Shown in pieces: positions 15,355 through 25,886 of a stretch of DNA of 64,000 bases. Position numbers and translations under genes: made by a program. The stretch covers positions 55,435,741-55,499,740 of the forward strand of contig CM037791.1 in assembly GCA_021229015.1 (NCBI GenBank), read 5' to 3'. Source of the stretch: Solen grandis (lineage: Eukaryota; Mollusca; Bivalvia; Adapedonta; Solenidae). The notes under the pieces were generated by a model. It saw only the letters and a list, made by a program, of their open reading frames with translations, was not told the DNA's origin and made no database searches. How positions within the stretch are numbered: the stretch's first letter is position 1; each line of letters opens with the position of its first letter.

Positions 15355-15735
15355 TTTTTTTTTTTTAATATGTGAAGCCTTCGATGTACCATTCGGGTTG
15401 TGGTTGTCATTTACTGTAACTTGTTGGATTTCAGATCGTGTTGTTTTTGCGGTTGTTTTATGGATTTTATTCGATTGACGCAGTTGGTTTTAGTTATTGT
15501 GAGTTTTTTTATGCTTGTTATTTGCTATAATGGGTTGCTCCGTTATCTGTTTGCAAGGTGTGTAGGATGCTTCTTAGTTGGTGGAACGGTTGTGCAGATT
15601 TGGTTTTGAGATGTTTTTAGGTCTCGTGGTATCTTAGTGTAATTTTAATTCATGGAGACGTCTCCTGTGTTTGGCTGGTGGAATGTTTCGCAGTTCCTAA
15701 AGTACATTGTAGGTTTGACATGTATATTTTTCTAA
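15355..15735 (-). repeat. Duplicated segment, copy 1, with a decayed coding remnant
   Basis: This segment is similar in order and content to 20825-21115. Both contain 'TGTGAAGC', a GTTGT-rich tract, 'GGAGACGTCTCCTGTGTTTG' and 'CATTGTAGGT'. On the minus strand both encode a short conserved run ending in PNTGDVS ('ETFHQPNTGDVS' here). In this copy the frame hits a stop soon after, while copy 2 stays open for 67 codons. It is followed by a second shared tract near 15750-15830 (also at 21120-21180). The function is unknown. Confidence 0.45.
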
Positions 15736-17947
15736 ATATAAACAGAAACTTAAAACGAATTCCCCACCACATGGCAATTTGGGATTGATATCTGCTGGGA
15801 AGGAAATAGCCGGTCTCCTACTCATTTCACAAGTCATTTTTAGAAATATCTATGATTTCATCCGTTATCATTAGCGTATGATTAATTTAGATTGAATATT
15901 ATTTTTATTTTAGTCCCCAAATTTTTAAACACTCGTTTTTTTTCTATTTCTAAGTCCTCAATACCCGATAAAGACGCTCACTGAACTGTAGGAGACTGGA
16001 TACACGGATGATGACTGTCCTTCTAGTGGACAAAAAAAGCTAAACGCTGAATATATATTTTTTTCTAATTCTTAACACTACGTATATTGATAATTCTTTA
16101 TCTAGCATTAAGTATATAAGTAAGAAAATAACGAAAAGAATTATGTACTTTCTTTTAAATAATTGTCAAAATAATCTACAACAACCCAGAATTTCATTGG
16201 CTTTTTTCTCTTGTTTAATACACCAATTTCTATTTCAAGTTGAAGCGATAGTGATCAACCAGTTGGAAGACTGTTGCGGATGTCTTAGATCCTAGTGGCT
16301 GACTGAGATGGACACGTGGACCTTCTACAAAACGAACATGCTTCTTTCTGCATATAATTTTCCCAGTCTCTTAAATATTCATAGCAAATTCATTAGTTTA
16401 AAAAAGTTTGAACTACTACTTTAACCTCGACTGTGAAAAATGTTCTAAAAACTTATAATAATCCCCCCCGATTACTCTGTTGATCTTAATCAAAACGCGT
16501 TTCGAACCAGAAAGAAATCATCTTAGTCAATTTAGAACTTCTAGCTTGTTTTTTTGTTGTTGTTTTTTCTAGAAGAGGTCATCGTCACCGACATGTTCGA
16601 TGACTGTTACTGCTGTATTGGATATGCAGTTTATGATGGCCACCTGTTCCATAATATAATGAATAGTTTAAGTTAACTTTAAACTTGTTTTTTTAACGTC
16701 GATTCGAAAAATAAAATCATGCAGCCTAATCAATCCCTCTCGTCGACCAGTACCTTGCCCCTGGGAAGATCGTGAAAAGTATTTTCCCACAACAGCTTTC
16801 AAACACATAACCGTCGCATCCGTAGTCCGGTGTTTTAGCACTTGATCACGGTGTTCTTAACAGAAAAACACATTAACTGTGTTAGCACATGCACATATAG
16901 TGCAAGAAATATTAGCCAACGATTTTAATAAAAAGGGTAGTTAGTAAATATAAAATCAATGATTTGACAAAGCTTACAATTGATTTCTTTGATGTATTTG
17001 AGAAAAATATATTCTAATTTTTTTTCGAGTAAGGAATAGCAGATTATTTTATTAAAATCTGGTGGCAATGTTTTGCTCATGTTGTTTGTCTAAACCAGAG
17101 CCAGATATTTAGAAGACAGTTTTCCATAATCATTTGGAATTATTTTTAAACGTGCACTTGCTATTTCTAGAAGTCAGCGATACCCAATAAAGACCGTCTT
17201 AGCTAGAACATAAAGGCAAACAGTATATGAATGTTGTCAATAATACGCGGAGGATGACTGTCCCTCTACTGGACACATAGGCTAGTTTTTATCACTACGC
17301 ATAACAAGATAATCCATTTTAAATAGGTAAACGCGCATTAACAACATAATTTACAACACAATTCATTAAATATGGTGGTAATTTTGGTTCAGTAATACTA
17401 CTATTGTCCACTTTGCAACAATGAATGTCGAAAATAGTAAATAATTATCTCTCTATATACATTGGTAAGTGGATGAGTGATAAGTGCACATGGACCTACT
17501 ACTGGACCCATTAGGAATACAGGCTTCTAATATTGCTCTAATTTGAATTCTTATGCATAGCAAAATAATGTATTGTAAATAGGAAAATCACATTGACTTA
17601 AAATGACCATGGATCATTTCTAGTTATATCTTATAATGTAAAGTCAAAAGAGTAAGAAAAATTATGCTTTTTTCGTTTTGTTTTTTTCATACATTAATTT
17701 TCTATTCAGTATTTTTTATTTCAAATTGGTTCGGACCTACGTATGCCGGTGGAGCACCACTGTTACAGAGTCGTATTAACTAGTCTCTAATTTTCAAATG
17801 ATCCGATTTCTATTTCTAACAGGTCATCATTACATGAAGATTTCTTCAGCTTACCCTTACATGGAGGACGACTGTATTTAAAAAGACGTGGATAAGCACG
17901 TCTAATTCTACTGGACAAACTAAAGGTAAACACAATATACGTTTTTA

Positions 17948-18130
17948 TGCCCCCAAAGGTGGGTATATAGTAATCGCACCGCCCGTCCGTCCGTCCGCCC
18001 GTGTGTCCATCTGTCCGTCCGGATTTCGTTTCCGCTCCCTTGATGGATTTTGAAATTACATGGCAGGAATGTTAACCATCATTAGTCGATCTGTTGCGCG
18101 CAATCCCTAGGTCTGTTGCTTCAAGGTCAA
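17948..18130 (+). repeat. Dispersed molluscan repeat with CCGT-rich head
   Basis: It opens with 'ATGCCCCCAAAGGTGGGTAT' and then a (CCGTCCGT)n-like tract at about 17986-18020, followed by 'GGATTTCGTTTCCGCTCC'. This head is typical of a repeat common in mollusc genomes; the assignment comes from recognition of the pattern and was not searched. No coding capacity is seen. Confidence 0.45.
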
Positions 18131-18562
18131 GATCATACGATCAAAGATGTGTGTGTGTGTTTCACAATTATGTTAAGAAAATAATATATTATGAAAAGAA
18201 ATCTCTCATTCTTTGTAAATTATACAGAAACACCATTTTGTGTGTAATGGATTTTCATAACATTTCATTGAAACCCGATGATAGTGCTTGTTCTAAATGT
18301 GTACTCTTAACTTCTTTTTTATCATTATTTAAAACCTTTCTTCCTCCTCTTTTATATTTCTAGTGGTGATAAACGACATACTGCCTCAGCTAGACCCTAA
18401 TGTGAACGTTCCCTGGATATGCTGTAGATGTGTGATATGGACCTTCTACAAGACGAGCAACGAAATATTGCTACAAATATTTGTCTGAATTTAATAATTT
18501 CACACCACAATTCATGTTCAGGTTTTTGTTCAGCTTCATTTCTTGAAAATGGCGATTGGGAA

Positions 18563-18718
18563 AAAGTCCTTATAACTTAATCTAATCCCCCTTGACAGTT
18601 CCTGGGTTGGACGAGTACTTTGCGCCCGGGAAGAATTCTTGCCTCCAACGAGATTCGAACCCACAACCTTCGGATCCGTAATCGGATACATTACCACTGA
18701 ACCACGGCGCCCTCTTAC
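18563..18718 (-). repeat. Best-preserved tRNA-derived SINE copy in the array
   Basis: On the minus strand the head reads GGCGCCGTGGTTCAGTGGTA, which resembles an RNA polymerase III A-box. It is followed about 35 bases later by 'GGGTTCGAATCTCG', a good B-box. The body continues through 'GCGCAAAGTACTCGTCC' to 'GGGGGATTAGATTAAG'. It lies in the same array position as the other copies. The closest free-standing relative in this window is at 43912-44075 in the opposite orientation. Confidence 0.65.
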
Positions 18719-20099
18719 CACTGAATCAAGTATTAAAGGTAAGTAGCTACCGAACTTCCTTTCGTGAATGTTTAAGGACCTTTTTTTCTATTTTCAGAAA
18801 TGGTCACCATTAAAAGAATCCTGACCTGTAAGAAGATTTTATGAAGGATGTCCTGGATACTCTATAGTGCACATGCACCTTCCACTAGATAAAGGCTTCA
18901 TTTTTAAACCCGCACTAGCAGTGTGAGCACAGAAATATTAATTGGGCTAAGGACTTTTAATCTCGTTGGTAGTGTTATTTCATGTTGGACTTCTATTTTC
19001 CGACCTAAACATTTAAATTAAGCAGTAAAATTAACAGTAAAATGCCTCTCTAAAAATATCTAATTATTTAAATTATCCCCGATGTTAGGCTACTTGGAAA
19101 AGAATTAAATGCACTGGAAAAGAATTTATTATAAACGAAAAAACACATGGACAATGTGAACACGGAACCATTATGGAGGTTATATAAATCAAGCAACATA
19201 TTTGATTAAAACTAGGTGTTAATGTATTGTTTGAATTATATTCAGTTTTTATTTTCTTTACATACTATGTTATAGTCATTTAAAAAAAAACATTACAATG
19301 ACCCAAAACTTCGTTTTTAGCCCCATCTTAAACCTCCATTCTCTATTTCTAGAAGGGATATTATTGCCCCAACTGCAAGGAAGTGACCTGGAAGACGGCT
19401 TTAAAGGTTGTCCTGGATACGAAACTGATGACTGATTAGGGCACATAAACCTTCTATTGGACACATTAAACCAAAAGTCTACATTTATTGTCATTTCCAA
19501 TACCTTATACAGCAAAATTATAAAAGAAAGACTACACACACCGACACATTTGTGTGAAAAATAATAGTGCAATCACTAAAATATTATTTACTCGTAGTAC
19601 ATTTCGATAAAACTCTCTGACGTATACCCATGCTACTGTGTGATTTTCTGCTAAAACATAGAAATGCAAAATTGTCTAACATTAAAAATATACTTCATTT
19701 TTGTTCCCCATTTTAAGCACCCATTTTCTATTTCAATCAGTGGTTATCGTGAAACGACAAAGACGGCCTCAGCTAGATCCTTACCTGTAAGAAGATGCAC
19801 TGGATACTTTGCAGATGTGTGATTCGGGCATTTGGGCCATCTATTGGGCAAACTTCGTCGAAGGGCTCTTTCTCATCTTAACACAGAAATAAATACTATC
19901 GCAGCGACGGTAAACCCCAATACAACTACAACTTAACACAGAAGTTAGTACTAGCAAAACATTGCATTAAAACCAGATGATAATACTGGCTTCAGGATAT
20001 ATATATATATAATTTCTACCATCAGGCGTTTGGAAAATAGCACCGTTTACCTGAACTCATTTGGCAACCTGCGACTTAGTGTTCTGTGTTTTTTTTTCT

Positions 20100-20824
20100 C
20101 AGAACATTGATATGACTTTATTGACTGCAGTCCTTTAAATATGCACAATAAATGCGGTCATTTTCATGTAAGTCGAAAATCAGAAAACAATGGCTCTTAA
20201 ATAATCGATTGAATTATTTATCCTCCAATTTCACATTCTGAAATACCAGGACTAGCTACATATTCCTTAATTGGATAGCAGTGTTTGTTCCTAACAATAC
20301 TACCATAAAATAATTATGCATTTAAAACCTTTTTAAGTGCAAACTTATATATGTTTAAGTGTAATCCTATTTCTGTGACAGTGTTAACATTAACTTTGTG
20401 AATCTATTTTGGCAACATTTTCAGGCAATGGTCGTTCAGGGGACTGAATGTGACTTGTTTGGTGTGGGCCTGTAACTGTTAGTATGGATAAAAGCTGTAG
20501 ACACCAGACGCATAGTATAGTATCAATTTTGCTATTTCTCCACAGGACACTAGTTAAGGTAGTATAATTTTAGTCGGTGTTTGTTCAGTGTATTCTGGCT
20601 TTATACGAATTGGAATAGTCAGTCATTTAATACTATTCTATGTTCCTGAGTGGACCAGTAACGGAGACGAAATAAGCACTTGTAAGATCTTGAAAAACTA
20701 ATTCTCTATACCTAATGATAATCCCCCGTTTAGAGCGCAGCTTGCGTTAATGGCTGATTTGATCCGTGCTCAGAAGGAAAAGGGCCCTTTTTCCAGCATG
20801 AATTAAAAATAAGTTTGGATTTAG
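20100..20824. other. No gene seen: AT-rich, end of the tandem array
   Basis: Array similarity fades after about 19,900. There is a T-rich 'TTTTTTTTCTCAG' acceptor-like run near 20090-20102 and an 'ATTTTCAGGCAATGGTCG' acceptor-like site near 20420. Neither is followed by a convincing reading frame. Confidence 0.4.
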
Positions 20825-21115
20825 GAAATAATGTGTGAAGCTTACGACGTACTTATCGGTTGTGATATGGTTTTCTTCTAATTGTAATTCGTTTGTTTTG
20901 TTTTGGGCTGTTTTGTTGCATTTATTGAACTTTGGTCTGTGTTAGCTGTAATGTTTCTGCAGATCTTGTTCAGTATTGGTTGTGATTTTAAATTCTGAGC
21001 TTCAGTTGGTCTTGCGGTATCCTTGAGTAGTTTCGCGGAGACGTCTCCTGTGTTTGGTTCGTAAAATGGCTCCTGTAGCACATTGTAGGTGTGACATATT
21101 TATATTTCCCATACT
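20825..21115 (-). pseudogene. Duplicated segment, copy 2, with a 67-codon open frame
   Basis: This is the better-preserved partner of 15355-15735. On the minus strand, 21081-20878 is open for 67 codons starting with ATG. The N-terminal residues contain EPNTGDVSAKLLKD and the rest is rich in Lys, Gln and Asn. Because the PNTGDVS run is shared between two copies that differ at many third positions, the piece may once have been coding. I do not recognise the family. It could be an exon remnant of the gene decayed in the tandem array or part of a transposable element. Confidence 0.3.
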
Positions 21116-21355
21116 GTAAAACAATTCATAAAAACATTCCATTGATTAGCAATGGGTTTAGTTCCTGCTGTGAGGAAAATAACCTGCTTTAGGAAAAAAA
21201 GCCTGCTTTTTTCAAGGGTATTCTAAGAAAGTAAATGTTTCTTTACTAATATACATATTTAATTTAACCCATAACTTTCTTGTTCCCTATTTGTAAAGAT
21301 TCAAATCATTTTTGTAGAAATGTGGAAGACATGTATTACTATTTTCATGGCTAAG

Positions 21356-21548
21356 TAGATGGAGACTCTGGAGGACATTTTGACGATTTGCTAGACACAA
21401 TGAGGTTTGGGTACAGCGGGGACCAACAGAAGCGAAATGTCTTTCTACTGGATATATTGGGGGACAAGATAATGACGTCTATTGGGCAAGCTGAAATAAC
21501 ACAGTGGAATGACATGAATTTGAACCTTATAAAGTATTGTGCCACTAG
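21356..21548 (+). CDS. Candidate internal exon; relative of the array monomer core
   Basis: A pyrimidine-rich tract ending 'CATGGCTAAG' (21346-21355) is followed by an open frame of about 64 codons (21356-21548) that ends at a donor-like AG|GTATAT. The encoded peptide begins DGDSGGHFDDLLDTM, continues with a Gln/Lys-containing segment and ends LIKYCATR. The run DGxHxDxLLDT also appears if one reads the array consensus 'GATGGGCACGTGGACCTTCT' and 'ACTGGACACA' in the same frame. This piece may therefore be a surviving functional version of the exon that was amplified at 1-20100. I do not recognise the protein family. Splice sites are inferred by eye. Confidence 0.4.
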
Positions 21549-21587
21549 GTATATATATTTATACAAAAACACTGAATTTTACCATGG

Positions 21588-21588
21588 A

Positions 21589-21621
<33 letters not shown>

Positions 21622-21640
21622 ATATATAGTGTGTGTGTGT
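21588..21640. repeat. (TA)n-(GT)n microsatellite
   Basis: A run of alternating AT/TA from about 21588 to 21627 is followed by GTGTGTGTGT. It lies just downstream of the candidate exon donor. Confidence 0.9.
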
Positions 21641-21812
21641 TATTTACCTATAGGAATACGAACATACTTTAACGGAAAGGATAGTTTATCATATTTAAAT
21701 TAGATTTCTCTCATCAGTCATACCCTCAAATGCTCTATAGTAGTCGTAGGATCCTATCTCCTTGTACCTTATACTGTCGGTGGGGCGTTAAACCAACCTC
21801 ACTCACTCTGTA

Positions 21813-22688
21813 CAAGCATGATGCAGTTTAGAGGTGCAATTCATTGTTTTTATTTTGTGAGTAGTTCTGCATTACTGTATTTAATAATTTGTTTGGTTAA
21901 GCAAACCTTGTTTTTTGTAATTTGAAATTTGCAGTTTGCAGGACTCAAATTCGTATTTTTATATCTATGTATTTTTCAGATACATATTTACCAGGGTCGA
22001 TTTCATACCTCCATACCTGCCTACACTGAATAGGCGGTCATCTTAGATGTATGAAAATGTATGTATCTCAAGAAATACTCCTATCTGCTTAATACCTTCA
22101 TTAAAACCTCACTACTCTTAGCCGGTACAAAACTCCGAATTTAATGTTTATTGACAAGTTTAAAGAAGTGTGCTATCGCAGACATGTGACTGTCCATAAT
22201 AAAATATTTTAATAAATGTTAACATGTAAATTCCAACTGCCCAAATCTGGATTCAAACATAGGACCAAATGCAAATCAATTAAATATTATTAAAACGCCA
22301 CTATGTATTACACACACCGTTTTTCTAGAATCTGTACTCAGATTATGAGAGTATAGAAGTCTAAGATATTCAGAGGGTATCAAAACTGGATTATATATAT
22401 TATGAGACGAATACCAAAAAATAGATTAAAACTTGGTACTTTGGTTAGCAAATTCGTCACTGCCGCACACTCGTCACTGCCGCACACTCACTAGCAGTAT
22501 GACAAGTGTTTCTACTATAGCTAAGTCGGTGTGTCGTGTAAATACGCAAACATCAAGGTCCTCGCCAGTCAATTAGTATAAAAGGTAGATTGTTCCAATT
22601 AAGTTTAAATTAACGACAAAATGATAAATGTTGGTACATGTGTATTTCTGTTTTACTCTATATAAACGTATACATTTTCTGGTTTCAG
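21813..22688. other. Intron or intergenic sequence with a short direct repeat
   Basis: No open frame is convincing. A 17-base direct repeat, 'TCGTCACTGCCGCACAC', occurs twice in tandem near 22455-22490. A clear polypyrimidine tract and 'TTTCAG' acceptor end the interval at 22688. Confidence 0.4.
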
Positions 22689-23163
22689 TTGTCGGTCAAG
22701 ATATCAGTCTACTTATTGACCCTCACCAGAAAGGAGACCGTCAGCAGACCACTCCGTGTTCCGAAATAAACCAGTTGCGACACCCTACTGTGCAGATGTG
22801 ATGAACACTCTTGGATTCATTTCTGCAAAACTGCTTAAATAGCCCAAGTGACGTGTGTCCAACATGGCAACGTACAGATTAAAGAACCGGCCCTCTAAAT
22901 ATTACTGACATCTGGTGGGAAATTCCCATATTCATGGCAATTTTGAAGTGAGTCACAGAAAATGGCCAAATGGAAAAGGACCTATTTATAACTGCTTCAT
23001 ACGAAATTCGACATTGTCTTATCTGAAATACCACCATCTTTTTTGTATTGTAAATGAATTGATAATAACAGGTTTAACATATCTTCAGTTTATAATAGAT
23101 TGTATGCTGTCAGTTGTCAAGGACTTCAAAATATTCTAGGCTGAAGTTTAAAGCTTTAATAAA
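22689..23163 (+). CDS. Candidate terminal exon with stop and poly(A) signal
   Basis: After 'TTTCTGGTTTCAG' (acceptor ending 22688), one frame is open for 36 codons to TGA at 22799-22801. It contains DISLLIDPHQKGDRQQTTPC. It is followed by about 360 bases of non-coding sequence and an AATAAA at 23158-23163, as expected for a last exon plus 3' UTR. Joining it directly to the exon at 21356-21548 would shift the frame into an earlier stop, so an exon in between or a different acceptor would be needed. The family is not recognised. Confidence 0.35.
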
Positions 23164-23179
23164 CAAGATACGTTTGAAA

Positions 23180-24189
23180 AACAAGTCATACTTATTTCAC
23201 ACATTTCGTTAGTACAGCGTGATCACCAATTTATGATGCCGTTTTTTTAAAAAACAGTGAACATGGTTCAAGTTTTAAAAAACACTAGTACTGTTTGGTT
23301 TATTTTCTTTTGCCTGTTTCAGGAGAGGAGATAGATATGTTAAATTTTATGTATAGTACTTGACGTGGTTACACACAAAGTAAAATTCGTAATCAAAAGG
23401 GAATATAATTTACATCGTCTCAACATTATGACCGATCTTTTGAAAGATTTGACTTTCATTAAATTTGCTTAAACTAAGCTTCTTATAAAGTCTTGATATT
23501 TTTATCAGTTAATATCACGTGTATAAGGGAAAGATGTTTTACAATGTTTTGTTTAATAGAAAATGCATTACTTCTGTTTATAAACCTGTAAAAAAAAAAA
23601 ATCATAAGACATGGAATAGCTATATAGATACTTAAATGAGTCTTACAATATTTTTTGTGATTTGTTTTAACATTTTACCATATTAATCCGACAATGGTAT
23701 TTAAAATCTGACAGTAGATGAATCCTTGAATGGATTAATATTCATCTATTAATGATAGTGTTTCTTCCTTCAATTTCAGTATTCTTCAGTTTTATAAATT
23801 TTTTTTTTGTCACTTAGTTACATACATCTAAGTATTGTTGCACAATTTGATCATATGAAACAATTTATGTATTAAACAATGGGTTGAAATGATTAAATGT
23901 TGTAGTATTAATGTGCATGCATTTCTTTCGACGATGTAATTTCAAAAAATAATTATTAAATACATGTTATATTGCTTCCTCATGAAGTGTATTTTAGTTT
24001 TCTTTTACATGTATATATTTCTTACATGTGTATGCCATGTTGTAAGATAATGTCCTGTAAACGTTTTCATTCTTTGTTGTTTTTCCAGAGCAAAACGGCC
24101 CCTGGATATTTTTGGCAAACTATTTGGAAAAACAAAACTAATCTTTTATTTTGTTGTCTTCAGCTATCCTGCATTATATCTGTCTTGTA
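23180..24189. other. No gene seen: AT-rich intergenic
   Basis: Plain AT-rich sequence with homopolymer runs (a poly-A run near 23590). No splice-bounded open frame, structured RNA or clear repeat family was seen. Confidence 0.4.
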
Positions 24190-25077
24190 TTCGAAGAATA
24201 TGAGAGCTATTGTAGTCACCCTGGCGTCGGCGTTGGCGTGGAAGCTTTTGGTTAAAGTTTTGCGTGCAAGTTACTATCAACCTTATATCTCAATAACCAT
24301 TTATGGTATTGACTTGAAAGTTTATAAATATGTTCAGGGGCATCAGACAACCAACTTAGAAATTTTGGTTAAAGTTTTGCATGCAAGGTACTTTCATGCT
24401 AATATCTCAGTATCCAGGCATGGGATTGATTTAATACATTTAGGGGTATCATACTTTCATGGTAGATACCTCTTGATGGAAGATGTTACAAGTTATGGCC
24501 CCTTTTTTAACTTAGAAATTTTGGTTAAAGTTTTGCATGCAAGGTACTTTCATGCTTATATCTCAGAGCCCAGGATGGAATTGATTTGAAACAGCTTTAA
24601 TATGTTTAGGGGTATCATACTATAAAGGAAGATAACACTTGATGGAATAAATTAAAAATTATGACCCCCTTTTAACTTAGAATTTTGGTTAATTTTTTGC
24701 ATTCAAGCTACTATCCAGCTTATATCTTAGAAATTGCTTGTGGAATTGACTAGAAAGTTGAGGAGTGTCTTCAAGGGCATCAGAAAACAGGAGGATAACT
24801 TTTGGATTGATGCAAATTATGGCCCTTTTCTAACTTGGATTTTTGGTTTAAGTTTTGCATGCACAGTGTTATTGTGCTTATGTCTCAGTAACTAGGCATG
24901 GGATTGATTTTAGACATCATAAATATATTAAGGGGTATCAGACTATCAAGGTATATCATTTTTTACTATTATTATGTACAGGAAATGTGAAGGGCAAGAA
25001 TTTAAATAGATTTCATTTGATTTACCAACAAGCATTTTGAATAGTCGAGCGTGCTGTCCTCTGACAGCTCTTGTTTT
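24190..25077 (+). mobile_element. Non-autonomous element with tandem ~150-bp cores (copy 2)
   Basis: It begins near 'TTCGAAGAATATGAGAGCTA' and ends 'GAATAGTCGAGCGTGCTG' followed by 'TCCTCTGACAGCTC'. It contains five or so core units, each with 'AAGTTTTGCATGCAAG', 'TATATCTCAGTA' and 'GGGGTATCA'. Because the units keep a similar length, an accidental 205-codon open frame runs through 23972-24589; I treat that as a by-product of the repeat. Same family as 7878-8663. Confidence 0.65.
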
Positions 25078-25563
25078 CCAAATTGATACATTTTATGGAT
25101 TCATTATATCATTGTACATTTTTATGTTGGTTAAATTTCTGAAGAATGTTTAACAAAAATAATATAGTGAAAAACGATCTACACAGTATTTGACTAGTTC
25201 CCTACAAACACCTCGGGGAGAATTACATGGACTGAGTTTAGGTAAAGCAGAGAAAGAATTTGGCGTCTTGGCACATTTAAACCCATAAAATCGCATCATT
25301 ATGTACATCTTATATGTGTCGAAATATGTTTTTTGTTTAATGCATGTATGTATGGTTAATAAATGATATACTGTATATGATACGATATATTTTGTTCAGA
25401 ATTACGGAGAGGTCCTGTTGTGAGATTTTCTTAGAGAGCAGATTCATAGAGGTATCATAGGTCAACATCCATATTTTCATACTTTTTTAATATTGGTCAG
25501 TTATGAAGACATGATATAAAAATACAATAACTTTATAGATATTATCTAGAGTTGGGGTTTAGT

Positions 25564-25651
25564 TCTTCACTAAGAAACTTTTAAAAATTATTAGTGTAAG
25601 AGGAAACGTTTCTTCTTACACTAATAATTTTTAAAAGTTTCTTAGTGAAGG
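25564..25651. repeat. 88-bp near-perfect palindrome, no loop
   Basis: Two 44-bp arms meet at 25607/25608 around 'GGAAACGTTTCT'. The outer 37 bases ('CTTCACTAAGAAACTTTTAA' onward) are exact inverse complements, and only one mismatch is seen near the centre. It lies about 235 bp beyond the stop codon of the NS1-like helicase half. It could be an independent foldback MITE or a remnant of a parvoviral-type terminal hairpin; the sequence alone does not decide. Confidence 0.8.
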
Positions 25652-25761
25652 GGGGGAAGGATATGATGATTTTAATATGGGGTCAGACAATATATGAATA
25701 ATTTTTTTTTTCCACGTGCCGTAGATGGTCCCCTCATAAGGTTTTTTTCATCACTAGCTAA

Positions 25762-25830
25762 CTACATATGTGTTAATAGTCATGGGAGTCGAACCCATAT
25801 CTCCACAAGGGAGATAACCACTACTCTAGA
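25762..25830 (-). repeat. tRNA-like fragment (SINE head or tRNA pseudogene)
   Basis: On the minus strand 'TAGTGGTTATCTCC' resembles an A-box and 'GGGTTCGACTCCC' is a good B-box, with spacing typical of a tRNA. The acceptor stem does not pair convincingly, so I call it a tRNA-derived repeat rather than a working tRNA gene. It lies between the palindrome and the NS1-like 3' end. Confidence 0.5.
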
Positions 25831-25886
25831 AATAACACAGTTCATTTTTTAATTCAATTCAATACAATACAATTCAATACAATCTT

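Larger units (their letters stand above)
1..20100. repeat. Diverged higher-order tandem array of exon-like ~300-350 bp monomers
   Basis: The same text recurs, heavily mutated, across about 20 kb. It consists of a T-rich tract ending TTTCTATTTCTAG, then a 'GTCATCGTTACATGATAAAG' / 'ACGGCTTCAGC' block, then 'GGTTGTCCTGGATACGCAGT', 'GAGATGGGCACATGGACC' and 'TTCTACTGGACACA', then 'TCAATATGCATAGCAAAATA'. Monomer edges are visible near 290, 747, 1090, 1387, 2057, 2710, 3050, 3421, 3920, 4105, 4431, 5005, 5383, 6170, 6535, 6668, 7258, 7555, 8740, 9163, 9597, 10270, 10677, 11426, 11990, 12175, 12541, 13060, 13306, 14498, 14881, 15943, 16240, 16570, 17168, 17819, 18360, 18795, 19350 and 19737. At least four monomer classes alternate in partly regular order, which implies a higher-order unit of roughly 1-1.3 kb. 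Each edge resembles a 3' splice site, but almost every copy has stops in all frames, so I see no intact gene. It may be a decayed repeated-exon gene or a satellite. Confidence 0.75.

Noticed and set aside
23972..24589. 205-codon open frame on the plus strand
   Set aside because: It runs through tandem core repeats of a non-autonomous element (24190-25077). The repeated HARYFHA-type peptide comes from the repeat unit, and the frame has no domain.
25762..25830. Possible functional tRNA gene
   Set aside because: A- and B-box-like text is present but no acceptor stem closes. The same judgement applies to 30642-30725 and 38998-39050.
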